10,272 nt of DNA from Acidobacteriota bacterium (lineage in GTDB: Bacteria; Acidobacteriota; UBA6911; RPQK01; JAPXNP01). The stretch spans positions 1 to 10,272 of the forward strand of contig JAUWTT010000090.1 of NCBI GenBank assembly GCA_030614585.1. Reading direction: 5' to 3'. Below, piece by piece: positions 6,492 through 10,272 of this stretch; positions within the stretch are counted from its first letter, which is position 1, and every line of letters begins with the position of its first letter. Both the position numbers and the translations under genes were made by a program. The notes under the pieces were generated by a model that saw only the letters and a program-made list of their open reading frames with translations, ran no database searches and was not told where the DNA came from.

Positions 6492-7400
6492 ATGAGAATC
6501 AATAAGTGGTTTAGTTTTTTTGCGGCAACATTGCTGATCTGTGGCTTGATGACCCCGGGGCAGGCCTTTGGCCAATCCGAGAAAGAGATCAGGCGAACGA
6601 TGGATTCCGTCAACGACCAACTTGCGTTCATGGGTGAGAACGTTCGACTGGCGGTCGTGGAGTACGTGACCACCGGAAAAAAAGAGGGCCAGACGGTCTA
6701 TTTTGACGATCGCGCCAAGCAGATGGGGACACACTGGGTACCGGGCGATCCTCGCCGAGGTGGATACTTGGATATCTCGTGGCTTTCGGATCAGGTCGAT
6801 GGGGCGGCTAATGGCTTGTCGTTAGCGGAGACTCAAGCAGCTGTTGGCAACGCGCTGGCAACGTGGGAGGGAGTTAAGTGCTCGACAATTCCCTTAGCCC
6901 AACTGGCGGACTTCGGCATGGATTGGGGCTACGTACAGTGGTTAGCTGGAATGGGTGGAATAGGGGGTTGGTACGCAGACATTACGCAAGCCGGATGGTT
7001 GCCGGGGGTGTTTTTCGACCTTACGCTGGGCCCGGGCGCCAGTGGGGGAGTCCTTGGGGTCACCTTCACTTTCGGGTGGGTTGATGCCGCCGGTGAATTC
7101 ACCGACATCGATGGTGACGGAAAACATGACGTAGCCTTTCGGGAGATCTATTACAACAACGCGTTCCCGTGGGGCATAGGAACGAGCAACCCGATTGACG
7201 TCGAGACCATTGTTCTACATGAAACAGGCCACGGCCTCAGCCAGGGCCACTTCGGCAAGCTTTTTAAAACGGACAAGAACGGCAAGTTTCACTTTGCGCC
7301 AAGAAGCCTGATGAATGCCGGCTACACCGGAATCCAGCAGCACATAACGGGGACGGACATGGCGGGCCACTGTAGCATCTGGGCGTCCTGGCCCTGGTGA
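6492..7400 (+). CDS. Secreted metzincin-type (matrixin-like) zinc metalloprotease
   Basis: The 302-residue product begins with a Sec signal peptide (about 1-27: MRINKW, hydrophobic FFAATLLICGLM, then GQAFG). The catalytic motif HETGHGLSQGH lies at 243-253, giving zinc ligands His243, His247 and His253 with catalytic Glu244. It is followed by a probable Met-turn, SLMN, with Met274 21 residues after the last histidine; this combination defines metzincins. Upstream, DIDGDGKHD (205-213) looks like a calcium-binding loop, and FREIYYNNAFPWG (216-228) resembles the strand segment before the helix in matrixins. Residues 139-200 are rich in Gly and aromatic residues and are not recognised. One oddity is Ser250 at the place where most metzincins have glycine (HExxHxxGxxH). 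No clear propeptide cysteine switch was seen. The product is likely exported; its substrate is unknown. Its own promoter and a riboswitch-like leader lie upstream. Confidence 0.82.
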   Translation: MRINKWFSFFAATLLICGLMTPGQAFGQSEKEIRRTMDSVNDQLAFMGENVRLAVVEYVTTGKKEGQTVYFDDRAKQMGTHWVPGDPRRGGYLDISWLSDQVDGAANGLSLAETQAAVGNALATWEGVKCSTIPLAQLADFGMDWGYVQWLAGMGGIGGWYADITQAGWLPGVFFDLTLGPGASGGVLGVTFTFGWVDAAGEFTDIDGDGKHDVAFREIYYNNAFPWGIGTSNPIDVETIVLHETGHGLSQGHFGKLFKTDKNGKFHFAPRSLMNAGYTGIQQHITGTDMAGHCSIWASWPW

Positions 7401-7425
7401 TTGGCCAGTTCAGTAAATCAACACT

Positions 7426-7475
7426 ACAAAGCCACCAAGGACACAATGCATTCTTGGTGCCCTTGGTGGCTTTGT
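7426..7475. terminator. Perfect 15-bp inverted repeat between convergent genes, likely bidirectional terminator
   Basis: ACAAAGCCACCAAGG (7426-7440) is mirrored exactly by CCTTGGTGGCTTTGT (7461-7475) around a 20-base loop. The loop contains the palindrome AATGCATT (7445-7452), and the TTGGTG unit is repeated at 7454-7459 and 7463-7468. The element lies 25 bases after the metalloprotease stop and 61 bases from the stop of the convergent M16 gene. No long T-tract flanks it. Its wording resembles CTTGGTG/CCTTGGTGG-type dispersed repeats seen between genes in many environmental genomes, so it may be both a transcript-end hairpin and a member of a repeat family. Confidence 0.6.
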
Positions 7476-7536
7476 GGTTTGAATTATCCGGGCTCGCGCG
7501 TGGAAAGTACCTCGACCACCTTATCGAGACTACCCG

Positions 7537-8928
7537 TTACTCTTTGACTTCCCCGAAGTCACGGATCTGACTGAGTACCTTCTCTTTGTCGCCAACCACA
7601 ACGATCGTAAGATCTTCGGGACGAATGTACTTCGTTGCCATCTCTGAAACAGCTTCGGGGCTGACGGCCAGCACGCTCTTAACATAGTCAAGGAGGTATG
7701 ACTCGCCCAGCCCGTGCAATCTCAAAAAAGCAAGCCGGGCAGCAATCCCGCTTTTGGAAGAGTTCTGGCGCACGAAAGACCCACTCATATAGTTCTGAAC
7801 GCCTTCAAGCTCTTCTTCCGGCGGTGGTTCATCCCGGAGCCTTTCGATCTCCTTGAGTATCTCCTGAATAGCAGGTCCCGTAACTTCGGTTGCGACGTTG
7901 GCTGCCTCAACCCAATAGGCGTCGCGATAACGAGCGGAGAGGGTGCTGTAAGGGGAGTAGGTATACCCCTTGTCTTCACGGATATTTGCCGTTATTCGCG
8001 ATGAGAAGTAGCCTCCCAGGAGAGTGTTGGTAACCACAAGAGGGATGTAGTCGGGGTGACGCGGATCCACAACTGGAAGCCCTATCATCAGGTTTGACTG
8101 AGGAGCGTCTGGCCTGTCTACCAGGTACACGGCCCTCTGTGTGGTTGGCACCGGCACTGTCGGTTCCGACTCGATTCCAGTCCTCCAGTTCCCGAACGCT
8201 TCTTCAGCGGCCCGCTTTGCCCCTTTCGAATCAAACTTTCCAACGACATAGAGATCGGATCGAATTGCTCCAAAGTTTGCCTCATAGAAACCCCGAACCT
8301 TCTCAATGCTGAAGCTCGGTATCATCTCTTCAGTTGGAAAGACCCGACCGTAGGAGTGATCTCCATAGAGCACGCTTCTAAACTTCTCGAGTGCGATTGC
8401 GCCAGGTTGGCTCTGTTGAATACTCAATTGTCTAAGCAGGTCGCTTTTCAGCCGTTCAATCTCAGACTCGGGGAAAAGTGGGTTGATGAGAACGTCGCCC
8501 AGTAGCGCAATGGCCTGGGGGGTGAATTCGGAAAGAACCTCCAGGCTGACGGTCGTTTGGTTTGCTCCCACGCTGACCTCAAGAGAACCCCCCATTCCTG
8601 CGGCATCAAAGGCCAACTGTTCACCAGTAAGGTTTGACGTCCCCTCCTTCAAGAGATTACCTGACAAATCTGCCAGCCAGATTTCGTCCGGGCCTTCATC
8701 GACATTGCCGGCCCTCACGACCACCTTCACCAGGGTCTTTGGGATGTTCCCGTAAGGCACCAGGATCACATCCAGTCCGTTATCAAGGCTGATGGTTTCC
8801 CTGGGAGGTAAGACAAAATCCTTCGGGGTTCCTCCTTTTGGTGGTTCTTCAGTCTGTGCGACCGTAATGGAAGCGAATCCCAAAGCCAAACAGAGAATCA
8901 GGACAAACACTTTGATCTTCATCTTCAC
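7537..8928 (-). CDS. Exported M16B peptidase-like subunit, non-catalytic (zinc motif lost)
   Basis: This 463-residue product has a signal peptide (basic MKMKIK, hydrophobic VFVLILCLALGFASI, probable cleavage after TVA). Its M16 fold is clear, but where active members have HxxEH before the KGT-like turn it reads ADLSGNLLKEGT (86-97): Asp87, Gly90 and Asn91 replace the zinc ligands and catalytic Glu. The R/Y pair typical of the partner subunit is kept (Arg311 in SSRITANIREDKGYTY, with Tyr322 or Tyr324). In M16B heterodimers one chain supplies zinc and the other supplies the R/Y residues; this fits the second role. Start choice: GTG 8928 overlaps the upstream stop by four bases (GTGA) and has AAGGA six bases before it; ATG at 8922 is the alternative, two codons shorter. 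It is probably translationally coupled to the catalytic gene, and periplasmic. Confidence 0.87.
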   Translation of the reverse strand: MKMKIKVFVLILCLALGFASITVAQTEEPPKGGTPKDFVLPPRETISLDNGLDVILVPYGNIPKTLVKVVVRAGNVDEGPDEIWLADLSGNLLKEGTSNLTGEQLAFDAAGMGGSLEVSVGANQTTVSLEVLSEFTPQAIALLGDVLINPLFPESEIERLKSDLLRQLSIQQSQPGAIALEKFRSVLYGDHSYGRVFPTEEMIPSFSIEKVRGFYEANFGAIRSDLYVVGKFDSKGAKRAAEEAFGNWRTGIESEPTVPVPTTQRAVYLVDRPDAPQSNLMIGLPVVDPRHPDYIPLVVTNTLLGGYFSSRITANIREDKGYTYSPYSTLSARYRDAYWVEAANVATEVTGPAIQEILKEIERLRDEPPPEEELEGVQNYMSGSFVRQNSSKSGIAARLAFLRLHGLGESYLLDYVKSVLAVSPEAVSEMATKYIRPEDLTIVVVGDKEKVLSQIRDFGEVKE

Positions 8929-10272
8929 TTCCCTTCCTTCAGCTGAGATTCAGCACCCGCCTCGACAGTTAGGATTGTTTGCCTCTCAGGCCGCAGATAG
9001 TTTCGGGCTGTAGCCTGAATCAATTCCGGAGTGACCTCTTCAAACCGCTTCTCTACCTCATTGATCAGATTCGGATCGTCATCGAAAAGTGCAAAGCTCG
9101 CCAGCAGGTCAACCTTTCCGAATCCGTACATTTGTCCGACTATGTCGTAAAACTGCGACCTGACCTTGACGAGAGCCCGCTCAAACTCCGGCTGAGTCAC
9201 CTGGTTGTTCTTTGCCTCTTCCATGACTTCATTGATCGCGGAAACTACTTGATCTGGGGAAACCGTACTGTCATGGAACAGCGATCCCATCCAGAGCATA
9301 GGCCCGCTATAGTTGAACTGATTCCCCAGCAAGTAATTGATTCCTCCGTCCACTGATCCTGTGTAGCCTCTGTCCTTCACCAGAACCTGATTGAGTCTGC
9401 TGTCATCCCCCTGGAGCAGTATCTGGTCGAGAATTCCCATGGCGAAGTATTCGGGAGTCCGGCGCTCCGGCATGTGATAGGCAAAAGCCAAAGCCGGCCG
9501 ATTCGCCAAAGAATCGACCTTGTTTTCTCGTTTTGCCGCTGTCCGTTCAGGCTCAGTCAAATCAGGAGGATCCGGCAACTCCGCTTTTGGTATGTCACCG
9601 AAATACTTCTCGACCAATCCCAGAGCTTTTTTGGGGTCGAAATCCCCAGCCACTACGACGACTGCGTTATTGGGAGCGTAAAACAGATCAAAAAAGTCCT
9701 GAACGTCTTCCAGGGTCGCTGCCTGCAAATCCTCGAGATCACCATAGAAATTGTGAGCGTTATACCAGTTCTCGTTGGCCACCTGAGGCATGTCGAGCCA
9801 AGGAAATCCACCATACGGCTGGTTCAGTACATTGACCTTGACTTCGTTGCTGACGACGCCCTGCTGGTTCGTCAGATTCTCCTGAGTGATATCCAAGCCC
9901 GCCATCCGATCTGCCTCAGCCCATAACGCAGTCTCCAGCGCGTGCGACGGGAGAATCTCGTAGTAGTTTGTGAAGTCGAATCGGGTGGATCCATTCAGAG
10001 TGCCGCCGTTCCTTTGCACCAATTGCACGAACTCCATCTTTCCGAGATTCCTGGAGCCTTGAAACATCATGTGTTCGAAGAGATGGGCAAAGCCCGTTCG
10101 ATCTCGAGGTTCGATCCGAAACCCGATGTTGTAGTACACACCGACGATAACGATGGGGGCCGTGTCATCGGGTGATAAAACCACTCGCAGACCGTTTTCG
10201 AGCTTGTGGTACTCGACCGGGATTTGAAGCCTGCCCACGTCGGCACTCTCTGACTCGGGCTGACAAGCTTGA
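8925..10272 (-). CDS. M16B zinc peptidase, catalytic subunit, probable lipoprotein (5' end off the window)
   Basis: The frame stays open to the right edge, so 448 residues are visible and the true start lies outside. An in-frame GTG at 10238 is not needed: the preceding codons read QACQPESESAD, and the AC followed by a polar, acidic stretch looks like the end of a lipobox with Cys as the lipidated residue. In visible numbering the zinc motif HLFEH is at 63-67 and the third ligand is Glu143 in SNEVKVN, the normal 75-residue gap for M16. An R/Y pair is also present (Arg292, Tyr303 in SRLNQVLVKDRGYTGS). The family degrades peptides and small unfolded proteins in a clam-shell chamber. It is followed directly by its non-catalytic partner with a four-base overlap, which indicates a co-made heterodimer at the cell envelope. 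Confidence 0.9.
   Translation of the reverse strand, partial: QACQPESESADVGRLQIPVEYHKLENGLRVVLSPDDTAPIVIVGVYYNIGFRIEPRDRTGFAHLFEHMMFQGSRNLGKMEFVQLVQRNGGTLNGSTRFDFTNYYEILPSHALETALWAEADRMAGLDITQENLTNQQGVVSNEVKVNVLNQPYGGFPWLDMPQVANENWYNAHNFYGDLEDLQAATLEDVQDFFDLFYAPNNAVVVVAGDFDPKKALGLVEKYFGDIPKAELPDPPDLTEPERTAAKRENKVDSLANRPALAFAYHMPERRTPEYFAMGILDQILLQGDDSRLNQVLVKDRGYTGSVDGGINYLLGNQFNYSGPMLWMGSLFHDSTVSPDQVVSAINEVMEEAKNNQVTQPEFERALVKVRSQFYDIVGQMYGFGKVDLLASFALFDDDPNLINEVEKRFEEVTPELIQATARNYLRPERQTILTVEAGAESQLKEGK

Noticed and set aside
10236..10238. GTG at 10238 as the start of the M16 catalytic gene
   Set aside because: The frame is open upstream and encodes a lipobox-like cysteine region; the GTG is better read as an internal valine.

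Overview
The window looks like chromosomal DNA from a Gram-negative bacterium of moderate GC content. The Gram-negative call rests on an outer-membrane beta-barrel protein of the DUF481 family, a lipoprotein-type signal on an M16 peptidase and several Sec-type signal peptides. The phylum cannot be fixed from sequence alone. The family mix (DUF481, DUF4432, Gfo/Idh/MocA, xylose-isomerase-like barrels, paired M16B peptidases) would suit Acidobacteriota or a similar environmental lineage, but that is inference.

Layout: (1) 1-969, minus strand: a DUF481 outer-membrane protein whose C-terminus runs off the left edge. (2) 970-1164: a divergent intergenic region with a tight cluster of palindromes that may be operators. 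(3) 1165-6106, plus strand: a four-gene sugar-metabolism cluster made of a DUF4432 mutarotase-like protein, a phosphomannose-isomerase-like cupin, a xylose-isomerase-like TIM-barrel protein and a Gfo/Idh/MocA oxidoreductase. The last three are closely spaced and probably form one operon. The first is separated from them by a 218-base spacer containing three hairpins. (4) 6107-6491: a long non-coding stretch with a near-consensus sigma70 promoter, followed by a leader that carries conserved elements resembling a GEMM (cyclic-di-GMP-I) riboswitch. (5) 6492-7400, plus strand: a secreted metzincin-type metalloprotease. (6) 7426-7475: a perfect 15-bp inverted repeat between convergent genes. (7) 7537 to the right edge, minus strand: a translationally coupled pair of M16B peptidases, a catalytic lipoprotein subunit (5' end off the window) and an exported non-catalytic partner.

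The sugar cluster reads as a pathway module: anomer or epimer handling (DUF4432), aldose-ketose isomerisation (PMI-like and TIM-barrel proteins) and NAD(P)-dependent oxidation or reduction of a sugar (Gfo/Idh/MocA). Its substrate cannot be read from sequence; no transporter, kinase or glycoside hydrolase lies in the window. The metalloprotease and the M16 pair are separate cell-envelope or secreted proteolysis units. The most interesting point is the possible cyclic-dinucleotide control of a secreted protease; the second is the uncharacterised sugar cluster.
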